Of a DNA stretch of 64,000 nucleotides, positions 46,294-58,386 are shown in pieces. The stretch is from Phragmites australis (taxonomy: Eukaryota; Streptophyta; Magnoliopsida; Poales; Poaceae). The stretch's first letter is position 1, and the number at the start of each line of letters is the position of its first letter. The stretch is from assembly GCF_958298935.1 (NCBI RefSeq), contig NC_084930.1, positions 29,052,001 to 29,116,000 on the forward strand, in the 5' to 3' direction. The notes below the pieces were generated by a model. It was not told the DNA's origin and did no database searches. It was given only the letters and a program-made list of their open reading frames with translations. Position numbers and translations under genes: made by a program.

Positions 46294-47455
46294 CTGCAAA
46301 TCATTATAATTAAACCCATTCAACTTATAATCATTAAGCATTTTAAAATCTTAAAAAAATTCATTGAATTATCTCGCATCTTGATTGGTCACTATTTGAG
46401 GGTCTATCTCCTTCCGGTACTTGGGCTGGGTCGGGGGACCCGCCTTCCAAAGGATGTTGTGTCCGATTGTGACCCGTGGGTGGATGTGTTATCCCTACAA
46501 CACAGTATTCTATCAATCGTGTTAAATTCACTACGTTGATTAATGAACAGAGGAAATTCATTGAATTATTATTTAAATGCAAGACTTAAAAATATACGCA
46601 ATACATACTAGAAAATTGGAGCTAGATTTTAGGGGCATTTACAAATACCTTCCTATTTTTTAATTTTTTACAAGGATGCCACTCAAATGATAGTTCTAGT
46701 GATATTTTTGTAATTTTTTAATGGCAACTTTGCAATAACGGTTCAAGCAAATTTGCAATTTTTCATAGATTTTAATTTATGCACGCACATCTATTTACAT
46801 GTGACTTTAATCTACTCCTTAAATCATCTATAATGACAAAATTGCGATCTTTCTCTATGTTATATCTCAATTGGAGCTCCTCCAAAATTCAACACCAAGG
46901 AACAACCACATAAATTCAAAGCTAAAGCAATCTAGCAACTAAATCCTACTAAGAATGAAATATAGATCATCTGTATACATCTAACAATGATAAAATTACA
47001 AAAAAAATTCTAAATTAGATCTCAACTGGATCGCAAAATTCATCACCATGGAACAAGCACCAACCATCAACCCTAGAGCAATCTACCAAGTAAATCTATA
47101 TAAAAATGAAATATAGATCATCTTACTAACCTTAGAACATCTTGACTCCTCAAAATTTTGAATGCTCCAACTGCAAGGACGGCAAAAATGGCGGTCAGCT
47201 CTGTTCTAGTCAGGCTGGGGTTGGCTCTTTTCTGGACAGGCTAGGGAAGATGGTGGGATTTTATACTGTAGCAAACATCAGTGCCGGTTGGTATGTGGAA
47301 CCAGCACTGATAGTCACTATTAGTGCCGGTTCTTAGCGCCTCAATCATTGTTCGCACGGGAGATTAAGAATCGACACTGGTACATCTTTAGTCACGGTTA
47401 CTATCCAACTGACATTGTTGGGGCACTACTTTTGACCCGTTCTATAGTAGTGATG

Positions 47456-47660
47456 GTTGTTTATCAGAGATAAAATCTCGTTTGTATAGCAAGTCATGTA
47501 TAGATAGACTTAGCTTCCTTCTTTACCGGATTGCATCCTTATTTACAGGATCCCAATTGTTGTATATGGAAACTGACTCACATCAGTTGCCATCATGTGC
47601 ACGGCACGACTTCTTGCCATAGCCATATAAATTGTGCACGCCCAGGCATTGAGCTGGTGT
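47456..47660. other. Short spacer
   Basis: DNA between the CACTA target duplication and a microsatellite. No feature is recognised. Confidence 0.4.
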
Positions 47661-47667
47661 AGTGCTT

Positions 47668-47671
47668 GCCT

Positions 47672-47748
<77 letters not shown>

Positions 47749-47757
47749 CTCTATCTT
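47668..47757. repeat. CT/CTAT microsatellite
   Basis: About 31 CT dinucleotides followed by about six CTAT/CTATCT units. Serine-leucine open frames through it are artefacts. It is a likely length-polymorphic site. Confidence 0.95.
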
Positions 47758-47840
47758 TCTCGTTTTGTTTCACTGTTGCCACCGCGTTTGCACCGGCGAC
47801 CGAGTGCCCCATCAGAGAGCCATCAACTGCGTTTCCCTAG

Positions 47841-48040
47841 TGTTAGAGATCAAATGATCTATGCCGGAAACTGCCAAGCAATTTCCCTCTCCATTGAACA
47901 AACAAGTGTCCGCTCGGGAGGGGTGTCTCCCGAACGGACACCTTCTCACTTGTATATATACTCATGAAAGATCAATAAAAAATAAGTTCAAACAATTGTT
48001 TGTCTACTACTACATTGCAATGTTATCAAAACTCAATACA
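47841..48040 (+). mobile_element. Short copia-like LTR followed by primer-binding-type site
   Basis: 200 bp from TGTTAGAGATCAAATG to AACTCAATACA, with a TATATATA box near 47952 and AATAAAAAATAAG near 47977. It is followed by TTATCAGCAC (48041-48050), a primer-binding-like sequence common in plant copia elements. No second LTR was found, so it is a 5' fragment. Downstream GC-rich DNA may be part of its leader, but no gag motif is clear. Confidence 0.5.
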
Positions 48041-49253
48041 TTATCAGCACTTTCTCCACTGAACAATGATTCACCTCTTCGATGCCTACGCAGATCGCCC
48101 CGATGGCGCCAGGGTCGAGCCGCCTTGGCCGAATTTCCTCCACGATGGTGCGTTGCATAAGTAGCGGCGCACCAGCCTCCGGTCGTGCCACGTCGGCGAC
48201 CAGCGACGTTCCGCCAATGACATCCCCGATGATGGCACCCCACCTGACTACGGGTACCATGGTTGTTCACCGTGGGGTACCTCCCTACTACACCGATGTG
48301 GTCACTGGATCCGCTCACGGCAACACCGAGGCCGCCCCTAGTGCTCCGGCTCGCCGCATCCTCCACCGCTTCTCCACAGCAGCGGCGAACCATCGTCCCG
48401 ACCTCCACCCTGGATCTTAGACCCCGACAACTACGGACCTTCACATCAGGGCCCACACCGACGGCGACAGCGGTGACCCGACCTCCTCCTCTGACAAGGA
48501 GGAGTACACGTCGCGCTGAGCGGTGCAACGACGGAGGAGGCGAGGTGGCGCGGTGGCCAGGGCTAGGGAAACCCTAACCCTCATCATCACCCCGCCCCTT
48601 TATACCCGCTGCGCGCGCCTCCTCTGGGCCGACTGAAAGGTCGCTCAGGCTCAGACCCAGGCACATTGTCCTACCTTTCACTGCCCCCCCCCCCGGCACC
48701 TAGCCACATGGGCCGAAAGGCCGCCTAGGCTATGGCCCAGATTGACTTGGGCCCCAGCGCCTGCCTAAGGACATTTTGCAGTTGACCCCCTGGGCTTCTG
48801 ATAATTGCAAGATGGTCTAACTAAATAGTATATGTATCTAGTACTTTTCATATTTAGGCCCTCGGTGTTTATAGTAATTGCACATTATGTTGTTTGATGT
48901 TGTAACTTCATATTCTGAACCCTGTTTTTCTAGAATATTATGTAATGTTCAATGTGTTTGCTTTATGCAATCCCTATAACATGTTATTTTATTTACCTAG
49001 AGAAATGTGCGCACGATGCCGTGTGGGAGGCATGCTCGCCCGGCGAGATGTCGCTTCCTCGGTGGCCAAGCTACGTGAAAACACGCAAGAATCACCGGCT
49101 GATCCTGACGTTGCTTGCGCCGCGTGACCCATAAGGCAGAGTCAAATTTTTCGAGCAAACTACTCGAGGTCCTAGGCCGCAGAGGGTGATGCGGGTAACC
49201 CTGCTAATGGTCTGGAATCCAAACCGAACCCACACCAACCCACTTCAAGCATG
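48041..49253. other. GC-rich then AT-rich segment with no clear gene
   Basis: 48060-48600 is GC-rich with overlapping open frames on both strands and no recognisable domain. 48540-48780 contains GGCTAGGGAAACCCTAA, a CTTTATACCC box and two AAGGTCGC/AAGGCCGCC-containing repeats around a C run (48682-48694). 48790-49253 is unremarkable. It may be decayed retroelement leader. Confidence 0.35.
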
Positions 49254-49258
49254 CACAA

Positions 49259-49435
49259 TGTAGAAGGCAAGAATTGTGGAAGCACAACGCACAAATTGTG
49301 GCGACCTTCAATTTCAATATAGCCATGTACAGGGTAAAGGGAGGGAAATCCCGATATACAAGGAAAGAGATAATCCCACGATAGAAACTAACTATACAGT
49401 GATATATCTCCATAATAGAAATAATCACGTTAACA
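49259..49435 (-). repeat. 3' LTR of the copia element
   Basis: 177 bp, TGTAGAAGGC to AATCACGTTAACA on the plus strand. TG/CA termini and a partner at 53792-53962. It has a 9-bp segment that the other LTR lacks. Confidence 0.95.
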
Positions 49436-52400
49436 CTCCCTGTAGTTGAAGCATGAGGCTTCCAAACACACAAACTGGAATGAAACTCCTTAAAGAGCTG
49501 AATGGGAAGCCCTTTAGTCATGATGTCCGCGAATTGATGATGGGAGGGGACGTGCAGTACGCGAACCTGGCCAAGAGACACCTTTTCCCGCACAAAGTGG
49601 ATGTTCATCTCAATGTGCTTGGTGCGGTGATGATGAATGGGATTCGACACCATGTAGACAGCGTTGTGGAGGGGTTGATGCAGGTCCTCTAGCAAAACCA
49701 ACAACACTCAGCAATGGCATGGGCAACTGCACGGTTATTAGCTTCGGCATTGGAGCGAGAAACAGTGGTTTGTGGCTTGGAAGACCGAGAGACGAGATTG
49801 TCACCAAGGTAGACATAGTAGCCAGAAGTAGAGCGACGAGAGTCTGGGTAGCTAGCCCAGTCAGCATCCGAATACGCCGTGATGGATGTTAGTGATGACA
49901 ACACAGACAGATGAAGGCCATAATCCAAGGATCCTTTGATATATCAGAGGATGCGCTTGATCATGTATAAGTGAGGTTCGCGCGAATCATGCATGTAGAG
50001 ATAGACTTGCTGAACGGCGTAAGCAAGATTTGGACAAGTCAAGGTGAGGTACTGCATGGCACTGAAAAGACTGCGGTACTCAGTCGAATTGGCAATGGGC
50101 TCACCTTCAGAAGCGGAGAGCTTGGCTTTCATGTCAACAGGTGTCATCGTCGAATGACACTCAGCCATGCCTGCGCACTGGAGAAGGTCGACGATGTAGT
50201 ATCTCTGGGAGAGAAATAGGCCATCTGCAGAACGGTGGACGTCGATGCCGAGGAAGAAATGGAGGTCACCAATGTCGGTCATGGCAAACTCCTGGTGAAG
50301 GCGCCTAGTGATGTGTTGAAGAAGCTCCATGGAAGATACTATTGGAATAATATCATCAACATACAGAAGGATGTACGTGAGTGAGGAGCCATCATGAAGC
50401 ACAAACAGTGAGGCATCGGAGGCCAAAGAAATGAAGCCCAAGGTGCAGATATGCGAGGCAAATTGATGGTACCACGCACGAGGAGCCTGCTCGAGACCGT
50501 AGAGTGATTTCAGCAAACTACAGACGTGAGTAGGACGAGAGGTGTCCTCGAACACGGTGGGTTGCTAACAGTAAATGGTCTCAGTGAGGGTGCCATGAAG
50601 AAAGGTTTTCTTCACATCAAGCTGATGGATGGGCTAGGAGTTGGAGATGGTAATACTCAGCATAGCGCGGATTGTCGTGAGTTTCACAATGGGGCTGAAA
50701 GTCTTGTCGAATTCGATGCCCGGACGTTATGAGTAACCACACACGACCCAACGCGCCTTGTACTGAGCTAAGGATCTGTTGGAGTGGAACTTGTGCTTGA
50801 AAATCCACTTCCCAGAGACAATGCTGACGCTGGAAGGACGAGGAACAAGCATCCAAGTACGGTTGTCAATGAGTGCCTGATATTCCTTAGCCATTGCTTG
50901 ATGCCACTGGGGTGCAGCGAGAGCAGCATGGTATGAGGATGGGACTACATGACGGAGGTCTGAACCATGGAGAGGTTCAAGCGATCCACAGGCTTGACAA
51001 TCCCCGCTTTGCCCCGAGTGATCATGTGATGACCGGGTAGCGGGGACGTAGGCGTCGCTAATGTCACGTGTGGAACGGAAGGAGATAGCAGAACTACGAG
51101 GGGGGCCCGGTGGCGGTGGTGCCGTGAGCGGTGCCGGGGCAACGAGAGTGACCATGGCCATGCGTGGCACGAGCGCCAGTTCTGCAGTCATGACGGAGGT
51201 CGCGCGTGGCACAGACGTGAGATCCACAGGCGAGGTGGAAGGCCCAGGTACTGCTGTGGCCGCATCGAAGGTCCGCGAGGAGGAGCGCGGTGCCACGCGT
51301 GGCAATGAGTACGCGCTCGGGGGAACGCCAGAGAGCCTGGCCGGGGTCGAGGTAGAAGGCCCAGCCGTCCTTGGTATAGAACCGGGAGGGTCCATCGTGC
51401 CAGAGACCGGCGCACCACCACCAGTGGAGGAACCTGCAGGAGAAAAACTAATTGTGGCCACTAGGGGCAGGTTAGTGGATATGCAGGAATCAACAAGGAG
51501 GTCGAGGGAGTGTGAAGAAGATGGTGTTGCGGATGACGCAAACTAAAGAATTGACTCGTCAAATGTGACTTGTCGAGATATGATGATGCGTCAAGTGGAG
51601 GGATCGAAACATCGATACCCTTTGTGAGTGAGTAGATAGCCGAGAAAGATGCACGGTGTAGACTGAGGAGAGAGCTTATTTGGGGAAGTGGAAGCTGTGT
51701 TGGGGAAACAGAGACACCCAAATACTCGGAGATGCCGCAGGTCAGGTGGTGAGCCGAATAAGCGCTCGTTGGGGGAAATGAACTGGAGAGGAGCCGAGGG
51801 ACGTTGATTGAGGAGGTAGGTGGTGGCGCCCATGGCTTCAGCCCAGAAGGAAGGTGGCATATGTGCTTGAACTAGGAGAGTGCGGATGACATCATATGTG
51901 GTACGGATGGCACGTTTAGCCTTGCCATTTTGTTGAGATATGTAGGGTCAAGAGAGCCGGAGAAATGTGCCATGTTGATAGAGGAAGACAAGATTCACAT
52001 TATTGAGAAATTCGTGACCGTTGTCTGCCTGAATGCAACCAATAGAGAGGTTAAATTGGTTGCGCACATAAGCCAGAAATGAACAAAGCATCTCATGAGC
52101 ATCAGACTTTCGCTTTAAGGGAAAAGTCCAAAACTGATGAGAAAAATCATCAACAATAATAAGATAGTATTGGTAACCAGAATTGCTAATGACAGGTGAT
52201 GTCCATAGATCACAGTGGATCAGCTGAAAGGGAGTAACACTAAAGGAAGTGGACCGATCAAAAGGAAGGCGGACATGTTTGCCTAACTGACATGCATGGC
52301 ACGTGGAATGACCATGTTTATTACATGAGATAATGCTTGAACACTGAAGGGCAGAGATAACGTTGCGACCTGGATGACTACGATGGCGATGCCATGTGTT

Positions 52401-53779
52401 GAAAGGGGCCAAGGTGGTCAACAGGGCGGTGGGAGATGCAGGAGTGGTGGTGGTGCCAAAGGTGTAGAGATCCCCATCACTATTGCAGTGAAGAATCTCG
52501 GTCCACGTGCGAAGATCCTTGATAGAGAAACCAAGAGGGTCAAAGTCAATCGAACAAAGATTATCACGAGAGAATTAACGAATAGATATAATGTTTTCGA
52601 CATTTGAAGGAACAACATGCACATTATTCAGGCGAAAGGAATTGGGAGGGTAGGAGAGAGAGGCGTGGCCCGAACAAGTGATCGTGAGGGAGGAACGTTA
52701 CCGATGGTTACATAGGACGGAGAATCTGAGGGAGCAAAAGTATGAAGAGTACCATCATCGGCAGCCATATGAGTGGTGGCACCGAAGTCGAGAACCCATC
52801 CATGCTAAGATGGAGTTTGCATGGCGTTGAGGGCAGCGATCAAGGAGGCTTGATCCCACTGTTGCACCTGGGAGTATGGCATGGAGGTCGGCATGGGAGC
52901 AAGTGTCGTCGTGTAGACCAATGCTGGGGCAGGCGCCGGATGAGCACCGAGAAGGTCGGCACCAGGGTGCGGCCGGCCATGGCCCTGGCCAGGCCATGTG
53001 GGACCATCCATGTATTGCGGGCCCCACGGAGACACGCAGACCCACAGGTTAGGGGGCGATGTGTGACCGCCTGGGTTGGAGCGGAGACGAGGTTCGTGGC
53101 AGGATTTCCGCCGTCGCCGCCACGACTTCTACCGCCATTGCTGCGGCCATGGTTTTTGCCACGACTACAACCGGAGGAGGACCCGTGGTGCTGCTAATCA
53201 GTGCTAGAACCGCAGGAGCCAGAGTTGACATTGCAGCCCATCGAGGCGAGGAGGGCCGATGTGGAGCCCGCACGGGGTGTGTTGCCGGTGTTGTTGTTCA
53301 TCTCGTGCATTAGGAGCAATGAGCAAACCTTGCTAAAAGACGAGAGCGGGCGGTGAAGGAGATGATGTCCACCGCATGCTTGAGGCGAGGGTTGATGCCA
53401 CGGAGCGCGTTGAGGACGAGTTTGCCATCTTGAACAGGACGACCGACGTCACGAATGGCGTTTGCCTGGAGCTTGAGACGCTGAAAATACTCGGTGATCA
53501 AGAGATAACCTTGCACCATGGAATGGAATTGGTGGCTGAGGTAGATCGCTTGGGTGTCCTGGTTGTCGATGAAGAGGTCACGGACACGGACCCAGAGAGC
53601 ATGTGCAGTTTGATCCGGCTCGAGGGTGACGTCGAGGACCTCCTGCGAGATCGATCCGTAGAGTCAGGTGCGGATGATGGAGTCTGCTTGCGCCCAGCTC
53701 GGATCGACAAGGTTCGACGGCGTGCTGCCGTCAATATGAGGGAGCAGACTGAACTTGCACACCGTTCAGGATCTGAACC
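49436..53779 (-). pseudogene. Copia gag-pol polyprotein remnant
   Basis: Reading on the minus strand: gag (GYLLITEYFQRLKLQANAIR near 53490, LRGINPRLKHAVD), a glycine/serine-rich stretch, protease region with the retroviral-type aspartate replaced or lost, GAG-pre-integrase (HRHRSHPGRN, HACQLGKHVRLPF near 52300), integrase core (LIHCDLWTSPV, IQADNGHEF near 52020), then WKQAMA-type and KWIFKHKF sequences, reverse transcriptase (LYGLEQAPRAWYHQF; catalytic YVDD near 50360) and RNase H (SDADWASYPDSRRSTSGY near 49850). Frameshifts and stops break it into at least six pieces. It would make and insert element DNA in an active copy. Confidence 0.9.
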
Positions 53780-53790
53780 TCTCTGATACC
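53780..53790 (-). other. Primer-binding site, initiator methionine tRNA type
   Basis: Minus-strand TGGTATCAGAG directly after the 5' LTR, the usual plant copia site complementary to the 3' end of tRNA-iMet. Confidence 0.85.
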
Positions 53791-53791
53791 A

Positions 53792-53962
53792 TGTAAAAGG
53801 CAAGAATTGTGGAAGCACAACGTACAAATCGTGGCGGTTTTTGATTTCAATATATAGCCATATATAAGGTACAAAGGAGGGAAATCCCAATATAGAGATA
53901 ATCCCGAGATGGAAACTAACTATACGAGAATATATCTCCATAACAAAAATAATCAGTTAACA
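53792..53962 (-). repeat. 5' LTR of the copia element
   Basis: 171 bp, TGTAAAAGGC to AATCAGTTAACA on the plus strand. The neighbouring primer-binding site at 53780-53790 identifies it as the 5' LTR in the minus orientation. Confidence 0.95.
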
Positions 53963-53967
53963 CACAA

Positions 53968-55267
53968 TCTTGTCAACCCAGCCCAGATCATTCCTCAACC
54001 TGCCGAAACCAAACCACCCCAAACCGTGACGTCCTTTCAGCCCAAACCAAACCAAACCATTTGTCTAACCATGGGTTCAACCTTTTAGAAACTGATTGCC
54101 AACCCACGGCTTCTCTCCTGCAAATGATCACATCACGCGTCCGCTGTCCACTCCAACACACAAGCTTCAAACGACTGCAGAGAACGAACCCACGAGGCCA
54201 CGACCACTAGACTGTCAGCTAGCAAGGGCAAGAAAAGGCAGCGGTTTCTCTAGAGGAAAAAACCAGACAAAGAATCATGGAAATAAGAAAGCAATCCAAA
54301 CCGAAGCAATCCATTCACACAGTCAGCCTATTCTCACCCAACCAAAACTAGCCCAAAACAAAAAACCAAACTTGTTTAGGCCCAAAGCATTAGCAGGGCT
54401 AGATGCGGGCGTAGGCGCATAGCATGTTTAGGTTTTCGTGAGACCGGCCCGTTCGGACTTCGTAGGCCTGGACTCGAGCTCGGCACTGGGTCGCGGATGA
54501 GTTTGTCCATCTCGGCCCCGGCGAGTGCGTACCTGGGACCGTTTTGATTGGCCTGGCTAGTTTGGCGTGGACCTGAGCTGGGCTCTGCCCGCAATTGGTA
54601 TGTTTGCTGAAGCCCTGCGAACGGTGACCTAAGCTTTTTAGTGGGCGAGGCTTTTGGGCATACGACTTACTTTCACTTTCTTTTCTAGCATACCCCTGAC
54701 ATTAGGAGCACCAAACAATCCACTCAAAACAAAAAGGAGCACCAAACAAATAATTACTCCTTCCAGTCCTGCGTACCTCATTATATTTTCCAAAGTTTGT
54801 TCCACTAAACTTTTTATTATTTTATTATTTTGTGGTTACTCTGTCCTTTTCTTATGTACTCATCTAATAATGATTCATTTTCAAGGTCATTAAGGTCATT
54901 TACTACTGTATAGTAAAGTGACAGACACCATCTCAGAGCAACCACTAACCTAAGAAAGGGTGATGCTCAGCTGACTGTTTTTTTCCCTTCCCATCAGTCG
55001 ACGCACATGAGCCTTCGGATGCAGGTTGAACGGCTAGGTGTTATCTTCAACCTTCTGTATCTCTCTCATAAGCGGATCAGTTTTCAGTTTTCCCCGCGCC
55101 ATCGCCTCACGTCGCTCCACTGTGCCCTCCTCTCCCCGTTTCCAATGATGGCCTGCCGTCACGCTGACCCAATGTGACGTGCCTCCCCTCCCCGACACCG
55201 CGCATCCGGTGGTCCTCCACCATCTGTGGCCGACATCATGTGACGCATCCAATTTGTACCTAAATAT
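53968..55267. other. Intergenic segment, no gene recognised
   Basis: 53968-54600 is a mid-GC stretch with broken open frames and repeated ACCAAACCAAACC strings. 54655-54960 is AT-rich with ACTCCTTCCAGTCCTGCG, a one-sided MITE-like end. Nothing codes for a recognisable protein on either strand. Confidence 0.4.
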
Positions 55268-55800
55268 TGTTGGTGATATGCCCTAGAGATGATCATATAT
55301 ATAGACTAGATCTACAAGTGAGATTTAATATGATTAAATGTCCATTAGAGTTTAAAGTTATGATGAATTTAATATGATTAAAGGTCCATTAGCGTATTCT
55401 ATATAAGAGATGGTAGGAGCCATAGGCGCAATAGTTGATTCGGCCACCAAAACTCTGGCCACCACCTCTTCTCAAACTCACGAAATCCTAACCGGGCGTG
55501 GTGCTAGCACACCGGCGTACGATATTTCATCCCTGTACGTGTGTATACCGTGGAGGCGCTGCTGCCATTGCTGCGGTGCTAATCTGCGACAAGGACACTA
55601 CAACGAGATCGACTACTTCATCTTCGTGGTCGACGAGGTGGTTGACGTGATGGACTACTTTCTCTTCGTGGACGTGCATGACTCTTCTTCTGCTGCACTG
55701 TGCATCTAGCGGATCCATGATCCCCTACTCGCATGGTTTTCTGGTTGAACACGGTAGAGAAATTTGATTTATCCTAGCGTAGCCTACCCGTTTCCCAACA
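55268..55800 (+). mobile_element. Copia LTR of the TGTTGGTGATATGCCCTAGAG type
   Basis: 533 bp starting TGTTGGTGATATGCCC and ending CGTTTCCCAACA. A TATA-type TATATAAGAG box lies near 55402. The start is the one common to large grass copia families such as wheat Angela (from general knowledge). It is followed by a primer-binding site, so it is a 5' LTR with truncated interior. No coding region follows before LINE 2. Confidence 0.8.
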
Positions 55801-55801
55801 G

Positions 55802-55813
55802 TGGTATCAGATC
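55802..55813 (+). other. Primer-binding site of the copia LTR
   Basis: TGGTATCAGATC one base after the LTR end; matches the tRNA-iMet type with one change (GAGC is usual). Confidence 0.8.
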
Positions 55814-55934
55814 CTACCTGCGTAGTTTTTTATTTGGATCGATCACATATAGTTGATATGGCAGGCTGCCTATTCACACCCCTTTTTTTCGCCTGCTGAC
55901 CAAACGGTGGTCACGTCAAGCCCACTATGTTGGG

Positions 55935-56860
55935 ATGATCCTGCCGTTCATGGTTCAGATTGAACTCCGCGGTATTCCGGCTTATGCTTGGGAACTCTCG
56001 ACCGCGGAGCAGCTCCTGAGCCCTTTCTGCTGGATTCAACATCTACATCCGTCCACGATTGCTCCCGAGGACCTATCGTTATTCCAGCTTTTGGCTTGGG
56101 CTTTCCATCCTGGTCTGATCCCGCCGTGCATGGACCTCATCATCGTCGAGCCTCTGGTTCCAGTTGTTGCGGTGGGGCCGCTAGTGAAGAATGTGCTGGC
56201 TTACTCCGTCGGGATCATTGCCTACTCCTGATGACCTTTTGCTTGATGCTGCTTCCACAGTTTTTGGCGAGGTTTCACACGCTGTGAACGTCCCTCTTTC
56301 TTCATCGGCCGTCCTAGTGTGCTCTCCCCTAGCCGGTATTCTGGAGCATGAGGGCCAAGCTGGGACCGTGATCCCTACCCCGCCAGCCGCCAATGGTGGG
56401 ATTCCTCTGCGTGTCTACTCTAGGCGCGAGCGGCGCGGTAACATGCCTCAAGCACTAGCGGCGTCAAGCCCAGGACCTTCCTCACCCCAAACCCCTCATC
56501 CTTTCATCTCATGGATGTCCAAGCTAGGCTCATCACCTCATGTCGATGCCCGTCATCCAGAAGTGAAGGTGCAAGGTGTTGTCACAGGACTCGGTACCTA
56601 GGCGCAGTGAAAGAGTTGCGAGTGTCGGCCCGTGGTCTCCGGGGCTGGCTGTCACTGACGCCCAGAAACGGGTCATGCGAAGCTTGGGACTAATCACAAA
56701 TCTTGAATGTGTTGATCATCACACTCAAGATGCCTACAGCAGGGTGTTCGGGACCTTTTTGTCCCGTGAGCATCTCATCGCTCTTGCTACCATTTTTGGA
56801 TGGAAGACGGAGGACACCGTCCAGGTTAGATTGGCTAGTGTGCTGGCTGTGTCTTGCTGA
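55935..56860 (+). pseudogene. LINE 2 ORF1 remnant
   Basis: The sequence reads IELRGIPAYAWELSTAEQLL, then SPFCWIQHLHPSTI and AWAFHPGLIPPCMDLIIVEP, the conserved ORF1 region after DUF4283. A frameshift near 56200 leads to a linker with basic residues (YSRRERRG). The C-terminal part is KRVMRSLGLITNLECVDHH and HLIALATIFGWKTE, stopping near 56858. The N-terminus is absent. The zinc knuckle is not visible. The protein would bind element RNA; this copy is frameshifted. Confidence 0.7.
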
Positions 56861-56903
56861 CCTGTTGTCCTTCTTTGTGGGTCATTTTCTTCTCTTTGCA
56901 TCT

Positions 56904-58386
56904 ATGAATCCTTCGACCATTCTGGTTTGGAATGCGCGGGGTCTCAACCAGACCGACTGGCACAACTCAGTCCGAGATGTGGTGCTCTCGTCTAAAGTGG
57001 ATATCGTGTGCTTGCAAGAAACAAAAGTCACGGTGATGATGCGCCGTCTCCTCTGTTCGGTGTTGGGGTCTAAATTTGATAAGTTTGTCACCCTCCCAGC
57101 TGATGGAACAAGGGGTGGCATTCTAATTGCTTGGAAAGGGGCTGCTTGTCTGGCTATTGGCTCTCGAATAGACTCCTTTTCAATCTCTCTCCAATTCACC
57201 AAACATGATGGTCACAATTGGTGGTTCACTGGGGTATATGGCCCTCAAGAGGACGCTGACAAGTTGTTTTTCTTGCAAGAGTTGCATGATATCAAAGCAC
57301 TTTGTGCTGCTCTGTGGCTTGTAGCTGGGGATTTCAACTTAATTTATCAAGCGGAGGATAAAAACAATGTGAATTGAATCGTGCTATGATGAGCTGCTCC
57401 CGACGACTCTGGGATGATTTAGACATCAAGGGGATTCCCCTCTTGGGCCGCAAGTACACATGGTCGAATAAGCATTCTTCACCTACGCTTGTTTGACTTG
57501 ATCGGGATTTCTATTCATTGGAATGGGAATATATCTTCCCTGATTCTTTGATGCGAAGTGCAGCCTCGGTGGTCTCCAATCATTGTCCTATATTACTTGG
57601 GCTCAAGGTTAATACACGTGGTAAACGCTATTTTCATTTCGAAAGTTTTTGGCCTATTCTTCATGGGTTTCATGAGGCGGTGCAGCTGAACTGGGACACC
57701 CCTGTGTTATTGAGAAGATTTTCATTAACCTACAGCGTCTTAGTGGAGTGCTTCAAAGTTGAAGTCAACGGAAGGTGGGCAACATAAAGATTCAGCTTGC
57801 AATGGCGAAAGAAATCCTTCATCGCTTGGAGATTGCTAGAGACTCTCGACATCTTTCGGTTGAGGAGTAGTGGTTGTGCAAGAAACTGAAGCATCTTTGT
57901 CTTGGCTTGGCCTCTCTCGGACATACAATTGCTAGACTACGCTCCCGGATTCTCTATCTCTAAGAAGAGGATGCCAATACGTCCTTCTTCCATCAACAAT
58001 CAAGGTTCTGCAAGAGGAAAAACTTTGTGACAAAACTGTTGGTGGATGATCAGATTGTTACCAGCCAAGTTGGGAAGCCCTTGGCTGTCTTTGATTTCTA
58101 TTCGGGGCTGCTGGGTACTGCTAAACAAAGAGAGTCCACACTGGACTATTCTGCACTTCAAATTCAGCAACATGACTTGGCTTCTCTCAATGATCTTTTT
58201 ATAGAAGAAGAGGTGTGGGTGACCATTAAGGCTTTGCCTCAAGATAAAGCGTCGGGACTGGATGGGTTTACAGGCCGTTTCTATAGATCCTGTTGGCATA
58301 TCATCAAATGCGATATGATGGAAGGCTTTATTGGCGGTTCAGGAAGGAAGGGTCTCAAAATTCAGATTGCTCAAAACAGCCTTTCT
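56904..58386 (+). pseudogene. LINE 2 ORF2, endonuclease and start of reverse transcriptase
   Basis: The ATG at 56904 begins MNPSTILVWNARGLNQTDW, the APE endonuclease N-terminus. It continues VDIVCLQETKV, GGILIAWKG, WWFTGVYGPQ and LVAGDFNLIYQAEDKNNVN. A stop after NNVN (57375) and further frameshifts follow, then LLGRKYTWSN, SNHCPILLGL and FHFESFW (to 57680). FIEEEVWVTIKALPQDKA near 58230, followed by DGFTGRFYRSCW, is the entry to the reverse transcriptase. Coding is then cut at 58386 by an LTR. Confidence 0.9.

Larger units (their letters stand above)
40691..47452 (-). mobile_element. CACTA (En/Spm) transposon carrying captured host exons
   Basis: Inverted termini CACTACTGTAGAA (40691) and, reversed, CACTACTATAGAA (ending 47452) are flanked by ATG on both sides (40688-40690 and 47453-47455), the 3-bp duplication of CACTA elements. 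Subterminal repeats of the AGTGCCGGTT type occupy 40710-40870, 43920-44035 and 47280-47400. The right half encodes a broken TNP2 transposase on the minus strand. The left half carries exon-like fragments of unrelated genes. At 6762 bp it has a plausible full length, but it cannot be autonomous. Confidence 0.9.
49259..53962 (-). mobile_element. Ty1/copia retrotransposon, complete but inactive
   Basis: Short LTRs at 49259-49435 and 53792-53962 are flanked by an exact CACAA duplication (49254-49258 and 53963-53967). On the minus strand the 5' LTR ends TTTTACA, followed by a TGGTATCAGAG primer-binding site (53790-53780). The polypurine-like CAGGGAGTG precedes the 3' LTR. Order gag, protease, integrase, reverse transcriptase, RNase H defines copia. 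The LTRs differ at more than twenty positions by eye, so insertion is old. Confidence 0.95.

Noticed and set aside
47634..47967. Serine-leucine-rich open frames
   Set aside because: They are translations of the CT/CTAT microsatellite in three frames.
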